Assembly: GCF_002270355.1 (NCBI RefSeq)
Contig: NZ_NJFZ01000028.1
Location: forward strand, 1-64,000
Origin: Flectobacillus sp. BAB-3569
Lineage (GTDB): Bacteria; Bacteroidota; Bacteroidia; Cytophagales; Spirosomataceae
DNA: 64,000 nucleotides
Direction of reading: 5' to 3'
In this document: one piece after another, positions 43,169 through 51,864 of the stretch
Layout of the letters: every line of letters starts with the position of its first letter
Position numbering within the stretch: the first letter of the stretch is position 1
Notes under the pieces: model-generated
What the model saw: only the letters and a program-made list of their open reading frames with translations
The model's database searches: none
What the model was told of the DNA's origin: nothing
Position numbers and translations under genes: made by a program

Positions 43169-44413
43169 ATGAAAAAACGTTATCAAGTATTACTCGTACT
43201 ATCAATTCTTTCCACTGTTACCTTTCTCGACCGCATTGCTATCTCTACAGCAGGCGAACGTATTTCAAAAGATTTGGGGCTAAGTCCTGTTCAATGGGGC
43301 TGGGTATTGGGGATGTTTACCCTTGCCTATGGACTTTTTGAAATTCCCACAGGATTATTGGGCGACCGACTCGGCGCCAAACGCCTTCTTATTCGAGTAG
43401 TATTGTGGTGGTCATTTTTTACAGTACTCACAGGCTTTTCGACAGGTTTTGTCATGCTTCTTGCAGTACGATTCTTATTTGGTATTGGCGAAGCTGGGGC
43501 ATATCCCAATATTTCGATAGCCTTGAGCAAGTGGTTACCAGCCTTCGAAAGAGGAAAAGGGCAAGCACTTATTTGGGCAGCGTCAAGAATTGGTGCAGGG
43601 TTGACTCCTATTTTAGTCATTCCTATTCAACAAAAATATGGCTGGCAGATGTCCTTCTATATCCTCGGGGGAGTTGGTTTACTTTGGGTGATTTTTTGGA
43701 TTTTCTGGTACAAAGAAGAGCCTTCTGAAGCTAAGGATATTTCGAAGGAAGAATTGAATTTTATCTTAGAAAATAGACAACTCAGCGACCACTCTCCCAA
43801 ACAATCAGTCTGGAAAATACTCAACCATCCTAACCTTTGGATTCTATTCTTGATGTATTACTGTTATGCTGCGGGGGCTTATTTTTTCCAAAGCTGGATG
43901 CCCAAATATCTACAGCAGGGACGTGGTATTTCGGAAGAAAATATGAAGTTTATAGCTTCTGCTCCTTTTATTTTGGGAGCGGTAGGATGTTTTCTAGGAG
44001 GGATTTTGAGTGATTATACGGTCAAGAAATATGGTAAAAAATGGGGTCGTCGCATTGTCCCAATGATTGGGCTTAGTCTTTCGGGTATCTGTCTCATTAC
44101 GGCGTCTCTTAGTCAAAACGATACTTTGGCCGTTGTACTTTTGTCTTTGGGGCTTGCCACTATGGATGTCACCGCACCAGTGGCATGGGCTGTAGCCATG
44201 GATATTGGAGGCAAACAAAGTGGTACTGTATCGGGAGCGATGAACTCGGCGGGCTTGATTGGAGCCTATATCAATACTGTATCTTTTGGATATCTTGCCA
44301 CGACTTTCGGGTACTACTTTCCTGTACTTATGATTGGTGGTTTATTGATACTTGGATCTATACTTTGGCTAAAAATTGATGCTACTCACCAAGTATCCGT
44401 TCAATCAGAATAG
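43169..44413 (+). CDS. MFS transporter, anion:cation symporter type
   Basis: 414 residues, about 12 helices. The N-terminal half has the family pattern FLDRIAISTAGERISKDLGLSPVQWGWVLGMFTLAYGLFEIPTGLLGDRLGAKR (loop 2-3 motif GDRLGAKR) and RFLFGIGEAGAYPN. This class (ACS family) moves hexuronates, glucarate, phthalate or similar organic anions. No catabolic gene is adjacent, so the substrate cannot be named. It is divergent from the S41 peptidase. Confidence 0.88.
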   Translation: MKKRYQVLLVLSILSTVTFLDRIAISTAGERISKDLGLSPVQWGWVLGMFTLAYGLFEIPTGLLGDRLGAKRLLIRVVLWWSFFTVLTGFSTGFVMLLAVRFLFGIGEAGAYPNISIALSKWLPAFERGKGQALIWAASRIGAGLTPILVIPIQQKYGWQMSFYILGGVGLLWVIFWIFWYKEEPSEAKDISKEELNFILENRQLSDHSPKQSVWKILNHPNLWILFLMYYCYAAGAYFFQSWMPKYLQQGRGISEENMKFIASAPFILGAVGCFLGGILSDYTVKKYGKKWGRRIVPMIGLSLSGICLITASLSQNDTLAVVLLSLGLATMDVTAPVAWAVAMDIGGKQSGTVSGAMNSAGLIGAYINTVSFGYLATTFGYYFPVLMIGGLLILGSILWLKIDATHQVSVQSE

Positions 44414-44794
44414 TCAAAAAAAATATCGCTAAAACTTTCGTTTCAAATATTTAAAAATCAAATAGTTACAACCAAACGAATGTTTAATTTCAAAAAAACA
44501 TGATAAAAAACAACTGCATTTTCTGCCAAACTATCCCTATCTTTGGAAAGAATTTCGGAAGAACAAGAAACAATTTTAGCTAACAAATTGTAGTCTCAAA
44601 GGAATATATTTTCACTACCGAGACTAAAGAGATAGGTAGAAAAATAGCGAAGTTAATTTTTGTCAACTTTGATGATTTCTAAGACAAAATAGTTTAAATT
44701 TAGCCAAGGTAAGCGCGCTTCAACATGAGCCGAAAGCTATCATTTAAACAATCCTTTTTATTTTTAGATAACTAGTAACTTATACCATACGACC
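44414..44794. other. 381-bp leader region of nrdB
   Basis: AT-rich. A TATCTTTG word at 44538-44545 matches the -7 consensus, but no TTG lies at the proper distance. No NrdR-box pair was recognised. Confidence 0.45.
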
Positions 44795-45778
44795 ATGTCA
44801 CAGGCAGCAATTATTGAACCCTTACTTCAAGAAGACCCAAATCGTTTTGTGTTATTTCCAATCAAACACAATGACATTTGGCAATTTTATAAAAAAGCGG
44901 AAGCTTCTTTCTGGACAGCTGAAGAAATTGACCTTTCTCAAGACTTAAATGACTGGGAAAACAAGCTTACAGCTGATGAAAAGCACTTTATTTCGCATGT
45001 ATTGGCCTTCTTTGCGGCATCGGATGGTATCGTAAACGAAAACCTTGCTGTTAACTTCCTTTCGGAGGTTCAGTATGCAGAAGCTAAATGTTTCTATGGC
45101 TTCCAAGTAATGATGGAAAACATTCACTCTGAAACATACTCTTTGTTGATTGATACTTATATCAAAAACCCAATCGAAAAAGACCGTATGCTTCGCGCCA
45201 TCGAAACCATCGATTGTGTTCAGAAAAAAGCAGAATGGGCTTTGCGTTGGATTGGCAGTGAAAACTTTGTAGAACGTCTGATTGCATTTGCAGCTGTAGA
45301 AGGTATTTTCTTCTCAGGTAGTTTCTGTTCTATTTTCTGGTTGAAAAAACGTGGTTTGATGCCAGGTCTTTCGTTCTCAAACGAGCTTATCTCTCGCGAC
45401 GAAGGTTTGCACTGTGATTTTGCTTGTTTGCTTTACGCAGACCACATCAAAAATCAATTGCCACAGTCAAGAGTAATTGAAATCATTACTGATGCTGTGA
45501 CTATCGAAAAAGAATTTGTAACAGATTCGCTTCCTGTTTCATTAATCGGTATGAACGCTAACTTGATGTGTCAATACATTGAGTTTGTAGCTGACCGCTT
45601 GTTGGTAGCTTTGGGATGTCCAAAAGTATATAACGCAACCAATCCATTTGATTTCATGGAAATGATTTCGTTACAAGGCAAAACTAATTTCTTCGAAAAA
45701 CGTGTTGCTGAGTATCAAAAAGCAGGTGTCATGTCAGAAAAAGAAACGATGTCTTTCTCTTTAGATGAAGATTTTTAG
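44795..45778 (+). CDS. nrdB: Ribonucleoside-diphosphate reductase small chain (class Ia)
   Basis: 327 residues. The di-iron ligands and radical tyrosine are in the expected places: [47 protein letters not shown] (E, Y and E-x2-H) and the C-terminal E/E-x2-H pair ([15 protein letters not shown]). The sequence resembles eukaryotic-type R2 proteins, usual in Bacteroidota. The C-terminal tail SFSLDEDF is the peptide that docks to NrdA. nrdA is not in the 18 kb downstream or anywhere in this window. A strong terminator follows, so this is a one-gene transcript. Confidence 0.95.
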   Translation: MSQAAIIEPLLQEDPNRFVLFPIKHNDIWQFYKKAEASFWTAEEIDLSQDLNDWENKLTADEKHFISHVLAFFAASDGIVNENLAVNFLSEVQYAEAKCFYGFQVMMENIHSETYSLLIDTYIKNPIEKDRMLRAIETIDCVQKKAEWALRWIGSENFVERLIAFAAVEGIFFSGSFCSIFWLKKRGLMPGLSFSNELISRDEGLHCDFACLLYADHIKNQLPQSRVIEIITDAVTIEKEFVTDSLPVSLIGMNANLMCQYIEFVADRLLVALGCPKVYNATNPFDFMEMISLQGKTNFFEKRVAEYQKAGVMSEKETMSFSLDEDF

Positions 45779-45800
45779 AATTTCTTAAAAATAATCAAAA

Positions 45801-45838
45801 CAAAACGGCTCGTTGCAAGATTGCAACGAGCCGTTTTG
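45801..45838 (+). terminator. nrdB terminator
   Basis: Perfect 18-bp arms (outer part CAAAACGGCTCG) with a two-nt loop, followed by a T-rich tail, 22 bp after nrdB. Confidence 0.9.
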
Positions 45839-45894
45839 TTTTGGAGCCTTAAAGACCTATGTATCATTTTAAGTTGTACTGAGTTTGTTTTCGG

Positions 45895-45930
45895 AAAAAA
45901 CCCCACTTTGTCTTAACAGCAACAGTGGGG
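45895..45930 (-). terminator. Orphan minus-strand terminator
   Basis: Arms CCCCACT/AGTGGGG with a 16-nt loop and a six-T run on the minus strand. The nearest minus-strand gene upstream is moaD, 1.4 kb away across a plus-strand gene, so the hairpin may end a small or antisense RNA. Confidence 0.5.
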
Positions 45931-46132
45931 TATGTATTATATGAATTGGATAGATAGATAATGTGACAAGCTTTTTATGAAAGATTTTGGCAAACTTGGC
46001 TTTTTTCAGTAATTTTTTACCCGATTATATGCCAAAAAATCATCTTTTTATTCAAATCTCCATATTTTCAATCATGTGAATTTGAATTTACCCAACCTCA
46101 ATTTGTCTAGCCTTCATCCTATTGCAATTGAT

Positions 46133-46310
46133 AGGTTAGTGCGCAAAATAAAATTTAAGATTGTGCTTTGGGCTTTCAGGTAACGGCTTTCGGCGGGGGC
46201 TTTGGAAAAAGCATGTCGGTGATTATTAAAAAACATTTTAACACTCTTTGCCTTGTGCCTGTTGTCTAGTGCCTAAACAAAATTGAATCTTATTCTGCAC
46301 TATTACTTAC
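46133..46310. repeat. MITE-like repeat, copy C
   Basis: Best preserved copy. The left end GTTAGTGCGCAAAATAAAAT and the right end, read on the minus strand as AATAGTGCAGAATAAGATTC, are inverted repeats. The core CTTTCGGCGG, AAACATTTTAACACTCTTTGCC, and TTGTGCCTGTTG is shared with copies A and B. No coding capacity. Confidence 0.75.
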
Positions 46311-46491
46311 TCAAAATTAAATTAGCATTTAGAGAGACTCTTTCTTGAAAAGAAAAACCAAAGCTCTCTTTATTTATATTTCTTTGTGGTTAGGTAAAAA
46401 ATTGTAAAAACTATTGTATCAAGCAGATACAATATTAATTGTTTTATTCTAATATTACAATTCTTTTTTAAATTTGAACAAAATTTATTTT

Positions 46492-47262
46492 ATGGAGCAT
46501 ACAACAGAATATAAAGACCTAGTTAACCCTGAACAAGACTTTTTACCGGGCATATCGATTGATTGCGTAATTTTTGGTTTTCATGAGAATCAATTGAAGG
46601 TGTTATTGATCAAATTTGCCAATACCGAAATATATTCCCTCCCAGGAGGATTTATCTATAAAGAAGAAAGTTTGGATGAAGCCGCAAGTAGAATTCTTGA
46701 CCATCGTACAGGAATTGAGGATACTTATCTGGAGCAATTTTATGTATTTGGTAACCCCAATAGAGTGAACCCTGAGGAACATCGACTTATCATGCAAAAA
46801 AATGGGTTAGATCTTCCTAATGGCCACTTTTTGCTTAATCGACATATTACAGTAGGGTATTACGCTTTGGTAGACTTTACAAAAATACAACCACACTCCC
46901 ATCTCAATCTTGAAGAAGGTGGCTGGTTTGATATTTATGACTTGCCTGAAACAATTGCTTTTGACCACCGTGAAATTTTACTCAAGGCACTCGACTCGCT
47001 TCGTTTGTTTTTAGATCATAAACTATCAGTCTTTAACCTCATGCCCGAAACCTTTACCATGGGCGAATTACAAAGTCTTTATGAGACTATTTTGAACAAA
47101 AAACTCTTGAGAGCTAATTTCCAACGCAAAATGCTCAGTTTGGGGATACTCGAAAGACTAGATAAAAAATGGGGAGGTGGTGCCCACAAGGCTCCATATT
47201 TGTATCGATTTGATTCGCAAAAGGCTGAAGCTAGCAAATTTGCTAATCAGTTTGAGGAGTAA
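46492..47262 (+). CDS. NrtR/AraR-like transcriptional regulator with degenerate Nudix domain
   Basis: 256 residues from ATG at 46492. Residues 20-160 are a Nudix fold (SIDCVIFGFHENQLKVLLIKF, LPGGFIYKEESLDEAASRIL), but the catalytic R-E-x2-E-E core reads RILDHR, so the metal-binding glutamates are missing and hydrolysis is unlikely. The C-terminal 70 residues form a winged helix (FTMGELQSLYETILNKKLLRANFQRKMLSLGILERL). The family includes NrtR (NAD metabolism) and the Bacteroidota arabinose regulator AraR. No sugar or NAD genes are adjacent, so its effector is open. It stands alone after a large intergenic gap. Confidence 0.87.
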   Translation: MEHTTEYKDLVNPEQDFLPGISIDCVIFGFHENQLKVLLIKFANTEIYSLPGGFIYKEESLDEAASRILDHRTGIEDTYLEQFYVFGNPNRVNPEEHRLIMQKNGLDLPNGHFLLNRHITVGYYALVDFTKIQPHSHLNLEEGGWFDIYDLPETIAFDHREILLKALDSLRLFLDHKLSVFNLMPETFTMGELQSLYETILNKKLLRANFQRKMLSLGILERLDKKWGGGAHKAPYLYRFDSQKAEASKFANQFEE

Positions 47263-47299
47263 AGAATAGACTATTACATAACCTATATAAAATTAGAAT

Positions 47300-47352
47300 T
47301 TTGATTTCGGAACATAATGCTGAACATTTCTGATATCTCCGAAATCAAAAAT
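47300..47352. repeat. GATTTCGG palindrome between convergent genes
   Basis: TTTTGATTTCGGA at the left and TCCGAAATCAAAA at the right form a 13-bp perfect outer stem. It lies between the convergent regulator and moaD genes and may terminate both. Confidence 0.6.
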
Positions 47353-47376
47353 CTATCGTCGAGAGACTGACTCAAA

Positions 47377-47619
47377 CTATCCCCCACTCACTGGTGGAAT
47401 TAACGCAATTTCGTCTCTTTCTGATAATACTAAATCCTGCTCGGCATATTCGTTATTTACAGCCAACAATAACGAGCGAATGGAAGCCAACGGTGGGTAT
47501 TCTGCTCTGAGCAAGGTCAACAAACCATCGGTTGTGAGGGTATCTGATACCTCCAAAGTCGTCGAGCTATTGCCAACAATTTCTTTGGTGATTCCAAACA
47601 AAGCAATTGTATATTTCAT
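47377..47619 (-). CDS. moaD: Molybdopterin synthase sulfur carrier subunit
   Basis: 80 residues with the ubiquitin-like MoaD/ThiS fold (YTIALFGITKEIVG, LLLAVNNEYAEQDLVLSERDEIALIPPVSGG). The C-terminal Gly-Gly, which receives the thiocarboxylate, is intact. IPPVSGG is typical of MoaD rather than ThiS. It donates sulfur with MoaE to make molybdopterin for the nitrate reductase. It is divergent from moaA, 197 bp away. moaE, moaC and moeA are not in the window. Confidence 0.93.
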   Translation of the reverse strand: MKYTIALFGITKEIVGNSSTTLEVSDTLTTDGLLTLLRAEYPPLASIRSLLLAVNNEYAEQDLVLSERDEIALIPPVSGG

Positions 47620-47816
47620 TAGGTTAAATTTTTGATTCTAGGATTCAATAGTATATTTGTTTTTATTGATTACAGAAATACTATCAGCGATAAATATAGA
47701 CGTTTCTTTTTGAACAAATTTTCCTATATTTTGATTGCTAATATAACGAAGTAAATCAATAATTTGAGGACACCCAATGGGGATTTACCCAAAATACTAC
47801 TATATCATTCGTATCT

Positions 47817-48842
47817 GTGACAACTAATCCATCCATAACAACTCCCGATAATCGTCCAGTGATTTATGACAATCACGGTCGACCGATTACTTATTTGAGG
47901 CTGGCTGTCACCGACCGATGCAATTTGCGTTGCTTTTATTGCATGCCTGAAGAAGGCATCAAATACCTCCACAAATCCAAACTGCTTAGCTACGAAGAAA
48001 TGCTTCGTATCGTTGGTGTACTGGCCGAATTAGGGGTGCACAAAGTGCGTATTACAGGTGGAGAACCTTTTGTGCGTAACAACCTCGTAGATTTTTTGTA
48101 TCGCCTTGCTGACATTCAAGGAATCGATGAGCTGAATATTACCACCAACGGCGTTTTGACGGGACAGTATCTCAAACAAATGAAAGAAATCGGGATTCGT
48201 TCTGTCAATTTGAGTTTGGATACTTTGGATGCGCAACGCTTTTTCGAAATTACCCGTCGTGATGAATTCTCAAAAGTCTATCAAACGCTTTTTGATTTAC
48301 TCGATGCAGGTTTTGAAGTAAAAATCAATGCTGTAGTAATGGATGGGAAAAATACAGATGATATTTTACCCTTGGTAGCTCTTACCGAGCATTATCCTGT
48401 AGCAGTTCGCTTTATCGAAGAAATGCCTTTCAATGGCGAAGGCTCACATTATCCTGTACTTCATTGGAATATCCATCGTATTTTAGAAACAATCCGAGGT
48501 ACCTATCCGAGCCTAAGCAAAATTGAAGATGCTCCACATTCTACTTCGTATAACTACCACGTCCCAGGCTTCAAAGGCAATATTGGCGTGATTGCAGCGT
48601 TTTCAAGAACCTTCTGTGGCACTTGCAATCGCATCAGAATGACCGCACAAGGCGAATTAAAAACTTGTTTGTACGACGAAGGTGTATTAAGCATCCGAGA
48701 TTTGATTCGTTCGGGCATTAGCAACGAAGAATTGAAAGGAGTTTTTATCAATACTTTTCAAAAAAGAGCTAAAGATGGCTTCGAAGCTGAGAAACGTAGA
48801 ACCAAGCTTGTTACTGAATCCATGACAACCATTGGAGGATAA
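47817..48842 (+). CDS. moaA: GTP 3',8-cyclase
   Basis: 341 residues from GTG at 47817. It has the radical-SAM motif C-x3-C-x2-C (DRCNLRCFYCMPEEG), the N-terminal TYLRLAVT, and the C-terminal second [4Fe-4S] site (FCGTCNRIRMTAQGELKTCLY). The C-terminal double glycine (TTIGG) that activates catalysis is kept. It makes 3',8-cyclo-GTP, the first step of molybdenum cofactor synthesis. It serves the nitrate reductase of the island 10 kb away. Confidence 0.95.
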   Translation: MTTNPSITTPDNRPVIYDNHGRPITYLRLAVTDRCNLRCFYCMPEEGIKYLHKSKLLSYEEMLRIVGVLAELGVHKVRITGGEPFVRNNLVDFLYRLADIQGIDELNITTNGVLTGQYLKQMKEIGIRSVNLSLDTLDAQRFFEITRRDEFSKVYQTLFDLLDAGFEVKINAVVMDGKNTDDILPLVALTEHYPVAVRFIEEMPFNGEGSHYPVLHWNIHRILETIRGTYPSLSKIEDAPHSTSYNYHVPGFKGNIGVIAAFSRTFCGTCNRIRMTAQGELKTCLYDEGVLSIRDLIRSGISNEELKGVFINTFQKRAKDGFEAEKRRTKLVTESMTTIGG

Positions 48843-48876
48843 TCCATAAAAATCTTAATTTTGCAATTCATTTAAT

Positions 48877-48918
48877 CCCCTGTCAACCCAATAGTATTTT
48901 GGACTGGGCTGACAGGGG
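48877..48918 (+). terminator. moaA terminator
   Basis: Nine-base arms CCCCTGTCA/TGACAGGGG with inner CCCA/TGGG pairing and a 12-16-nt loop. It lies between moaA and the heptose kinase gene and precedes an AT-rich tail. Confidence 0.75.
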
Positions 48919-48936
48919 ACATATTTTATATAGACA

Positions 48937-49917
48937 ATGACAATCGAGCAAATTTTTGAAGGTTTCAATCAACTAAAAGTCCTCATCATAGGCGATTTGA
49001 TGATTGATGCTTATACCTGGGGTAAAGTAGAACGTATCTCTCCTGAAGCTCCAGTACCAGTAGTAAATGTAAAACAAAGAGAAATGCGTTTGGGTGGTGC
49101 TGGCAATGTGGTGATGAACGTTCAGGCACTTGGCGCAAAAGCTATTATTTGTTCGGTAATCGGAAAAGATTCTTATGGTAATGCACTATTAGATTTATTG
49201 GAAGAAAGGGAGTTATCTACAGAAGGTATTCTTCAATCTGATGAACGCATCACTACAGTAAAAGAACGTATTATCGCAGGTACACAGCAAATTGTACGCG
49301 TAGATACCGAAACTGACAAATTGATTTCTGAGAATGAGCGCAATTTGCTTTTAGACAAAATCAAGGTATTAGCACTCGACGCTCAGGTAATTATCTTTGA
49401 AGATTATGATAAAGGCGTTTTATCAAAAGAGCTTATTGCTGAGGTAATAGACTTTGCACAAGAACACCACATTCCTACAGTCGTAGATCCGAAAAAGCGT
49501 AACTTTTTGAATTATCAAAATGCTACCTTATTCAAACCAAATTTGAAAGAACTCAAAGAAGGTCTCAACATTCAGTTTGATTCAAAGGATCCAGCAGAGC
49601 TAGCGATGGCGGTTAATATGCTCATAGAAACCCTTGAGGTGAAAGGTGCTTTTGTTACTCTTTCGGAACAAGGTGTGTTTATCAATTTCAAAGACGAAGA
49701 AAAACATATTCCTGCCCATATTCGACAAATTGCAGATGTTTCAGGAGCTGGCGATACCGTAATTTCAATTGCAGCCTGCTGTGTAGCACTCAATTTATCT
49801 CCAGAATTAGTAGCAGGACTCTCCAATTTAGGTGGTGGACTCGTATGTGAATCGGTAGGAGTTGTTCCAATCAATAAAGAAAGACTGTTGGCAGAAGCCC
49901 AACAAAACTATAATTAA
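48937..49917 (+). CDS. rfaE1: D-glycero-beta-D-manno-heptose-7-phosphate kinase
   Basis: 326 residues, PfkB family. It has KVLIIGDLMIDAYTWGKVERISPEAPVPVV, GGAGNVVMNVQALGA, DYDKGVLS, the ATP-binding VDPKKRNF and NLKELKEG segments, and the catalytic ADVSGAGDTVISI (GAGD base). This corresponds to the first domain of HldE. The nucleotidyltransferase domain (RfaE2) is absent, so it must be separate. It acts in the ADP-heptose pathway for lipopolysaccharide core synthesis. Confidence 0.92.
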   Translation: MTIEQIFEGFNQLKVLIIGDLMIDAYTWGKVERISPEAPVPVVNVKQREMRLGGAGNVVMNVQALGAKAIICSVIGKDSYGNALLDLLEERELSTEGILQSDERITTVKERIIAGTQQIVRVDTETDKLISENERNLLLDKIKVLALDAQVIIFEDYDKGVLSKELIAEVIDFAQEHHIPTVVDPKKRNFLNYQNATLFKPNLKELKEGLNIQFDSKDPAELAMAVNMLIETLEVKGAFVTLSEQGVFINFKDEEKHIPAHIRQIADVSGAGDTVISIAACCVALNLSPELVAGLSNLGGGLVCESVGVVPINKERLLAEAQQNYN

Positions 49918-50024
49918 GTATTAATAGGCTTTAGGCTATAAGCTCTAGGCATTAGGCAAAAAGGGGCCTTTTTTTCAGTTAAATTTTAAGAAAATTCCGC
50001 TCCGAAAATAAATTCTACATTTTT

Positions 50025-50136
50025 TGAAAAATAATTTAACTATTTTTCAATGCGTAAACTATTTTACCTCAATAGACGTTTATCTATTATCAACCGCAAA
50101 AAAGCCTTGCTATCTATTTAGCAAGGCTTTTTTATT
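50025..50136 (+). ncRNA. sRNA-like element, copy 1
   Basis: A 5' hairpin TGAAAAATA/TATTTTTCA, about 50 nt of variable sequence, then an 11-bp terminator hairpin AAGCCTTGCTA/TAGCAAGGCTT with a T tail (50102-50132). A second copy with the same ends lies 615 bp downstream. It may be a small RNA or a repeated leader; no promoter was found. Confidence 0.55.
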
Positions 50137-50168
50137 TGATGCTAATTTGAATGTTTCTGCGCCGTTTT

Positions 50169-50489
50169 TTACTTCTTACTATCAGGCTTATCCTCTATTC
50201 CCAAAGTGCTTATCGAAGGATTGATTGTTCGTGCGGTAATTACAATTTTGAAAATTTTATTTCCTGCAAAACTAAATTCTGCCACATATTTCCCCTTTGC
50301 TTTTAGGTTACGATACACAGCTGTGTAATTCATTTTACTTTCCCAACCATGCACTGCCAAAGCACCCAACAAATGGTCAAGGCATTTTTGAAGATTCGAA
50401 AAATAATTTAGCACAGGTTCTTTAGTTCGAACAGCATTGAGCGAACCAATCGAAATCACGGCAACCTCGTAGATAGTTTGTTGTTTCAT
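50169..50489 (-). CDS. Unrecognised 106-residue protein
   Basis: 106 residues, no signal peptide or membrane helix. Features are a helical N-terminal region (NAVRTKEPVLNYFSNLQKCLDHLLGALAVHG), an aromatic-basic segment (WESKMNYTAVYRNLKAKGKYVAEF) and a short C-terminal tail. I do not recognise the family. It is flanked by the two sRNA-like repeat copies, pointing the other way. The amino-acid composition looks like a true protein, but expression is unproven. Confidence 0.6.
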   Translation of the reverse strand: MKQQTIYEVAVISIGSLNAVRTKEPVLNYFSNLQKCLDHLLGALAVHGWESKMNYTAVYRNLKAKGKYVAEFSFAGNKIFKIVITARTINPSISTLGIEDKPDSKK

Positions 50490-50640
50490 CTTGAAACCTT
50501 ATGGGTTACTTGTTAATCTGATATTTGAGATAAACTTGGAATCTTTATCTCCGTTTTCTCGTATTTGATATCCACATCACAAGTCGTTAGAGAGTCCATT
50601 TTGATATAATTTTCAGCAATTTGAAAAAAATAAAATAAAT
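50490..50640. other. AT-rich gap before second sRNA-like element
   Basis: About 150 bp with no gene or strong structure seen. Confidence 0.4.
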
Positions 50641-50750
50641 ATGAAAAATAATTTAACTATTTTTCAATACCTAAACTATTTAGGCACTTCTGACGTTTTA
50701 AATATATCAATCACAAAAAAGCCTTGTTAGTGTTCCTAGCAAGGCTTTTT
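50641..50750 (+). ncRNA. sRNA-like element, copy 2
   Basis: Same 5' hairpin as copy 1 (ATGAAAAATAATTTAACTAT), the same length and ending AAGCCTTGTTAG ... CTAGCAAGGCTT with a T tail. The middle third differs from copy 1 without length change. It could also encode a 29-residue peptide (MKNNLTIFQYLNYLGTSDV...) that aligns without gaps to a TTG-started frame in copy 1. Confidence 0.55.
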
Positions 50751-50791
50751 GATTTTTAAGGTTTTAGCCTTTATCATGGAGCTATTCCAAC

Positions 50792-50823
50792 AAAAAAAGC
50801 CAGTGAACAAATCCACTGACTTT
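50792..50823 (-). terminator. Terminator of the RidA gene
   Basis: Arms AAAGCCAGTG and CACTGACTTT with one mismatch and a seven-T run on the minus strand, 55 bp after the ridA stop. Confidence 0.7.
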
Positions 50824-50877
50824 CTCTTTTAGAGGTATATTGGATAGTTCCTTTACCTCCTCTTACTCCAATATATT

Positions 50878-51261
50878 TTATTGAGCAATTGCTGTAAATT
50901 CAATCTCTACTAAGTAATCTGGAGATACTAATTTAGAAATCTCATAGATACCTGTTGTTGGTTTGATTTCGCCGAAATAAGCGCCATGAGCACGAGCAAT
51001 ATCATCAAATTTGGTAATATCTGTTGTGAAAATACGAGTTCTTACCACATCTTTTGTCGATACGCCAGCTTCTTCTAATACTTTAGCGATACGCTCTAAG
51101 ATATTCAACGTTTGTGCATAAGCATCGTCAGCCTTTACTTTTTCACCATCAACGATTGCTACAGTTCCTGATACTTCTACGATGTTTCCGATTCTTACGG
51201 CACGGCAATAGCCCATTTTGTCTTCCCACGGCGAGCCCGTTAAGATATTTTGTCTAGACAT
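50878..51261 (-). CDS. ridA: RidA-family enamine/imine deaminase
   Basis: 127 residues, near the usual length. It has the YjgF/UK114 pattern: GSPWEDKMGYCRAVRIGNIVEVSGTVAI, TLNILERIAKVLEEAG, and the C-terminal PTTGIYEISKLVSPDYLVEIEFTAIA (family site near the final acidic residue). The catalytic arginine position known in RidA (usually VKATVF then R105) is replaced here by the ISKLV context, as in other subfamilies, so the exact activity is uncertain. It is cytoplasmic and usually removes reactive 2-aminoacrylate from PLP enzymes such as serine dehydratase. Confidence 0.85.
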   Translation of the reverse strand: MSRQNILTGSPWEDKMGYCRAVRIGNIVEVSGTVAIVDGEKVKADDAYAQTLNILERIAKVLEEAGVSTKDVVRTRIFTTDITKFDDIARAHGAYFGEIKPTTGIYEISKLVSPDYLVEIEFTAIAQ

Positions 51262-51337
51262 ACTTAATAATTGTTTTTTGGTTACGATACAAAGATAAGA
51301 TAAAAGCCGAGGGATATTTACTCAAAAAGGCATAAAA

Positions 51338-51367
51338 AAAGGCTCAAACTAATGTGTTTGAACCTTT
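51338..51367 (-). terminator. Acyl carrier protein terminator
   Basis: Arms AAAGGCTCAAAC/GTTTGAACCTTT with one mismatch and a T run on the minus strand, 22 bp after the gene. Confidence 0.75.
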
Positions 51368-51389
51368 AACATACCAAAAATCGTTGCCT

Positions 51390-51638
51390 TTACGCACGTA
51401 CAGCTACTAAATTAGCTTCCATCAAAGAAGCCAATTCTTCCACAGTCTGTACTCTATCTATCTCCTGATCTGGTAATGTAATACCATACGTATTTTCCAA
51501 ATAAGCTACTACTTCTAGGAACTCTAATGAGTTCATTCCCAAATCGGCATAAAAGCGTTTTTGAGGAGCTATCAACCTCGGACTAATATAAAAATTCCGA
51601 GATAAGAACTTTGTCAATGTTTCTGTGCTGAATCTCAT
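51390..51638 (-). CDS. Acyl carrier protein
   Basis: 82 residues. The phosphopantetheine-attachment motif is FYADLGMNSLEFLEVVAYLE, with serine in the D-x-G-M-N-S-L position, followed by helix III and IV sequence (LPDQEIDRVQTVEELASLMEANL). The FabB/F neighbourhood of the main fatty-acid ACP is missing, so this is probably a dedicated carrier for another lipid or secondary pathway. It stands alone between RidA and the RND pump. Confidence 0.88.
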   Translation of the reverse strand: MRFSTETLTKFLSRNFYISPRLIAPQKRFYADLGMNSLEFLEVVAYLENTYGITLPDQEIDRVQTVEELASLMEANLVAVRA

Positions 51639-51864
51639 CGGTTTCTTGATTTATATATATTTTGACGATTGTTATGCTTGATTAACGAGCTTTTTTGAAT
51701 AATAGTGCCCGAATTTTAAGTTTTTTTTAGAAAAAATGAGAAAAATCAATAAAAACTCTTAAATATTATGCTTACAGAGCATTCTTGAATTATTTAAAGA
51801 TTCCTCTCATGATTTATTAAAAAATATTAAAAACTATTTTCGGGAAATTTGCTCCTTTTAAAAC

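Noticed and set aside
50024-50224. 66-codon plus-strand frame from TTG
   Set aside because: It crosses the terminator hairpin. Only its first 29 codons match the second sRNA-like copy, so a full-length gene is not supported.
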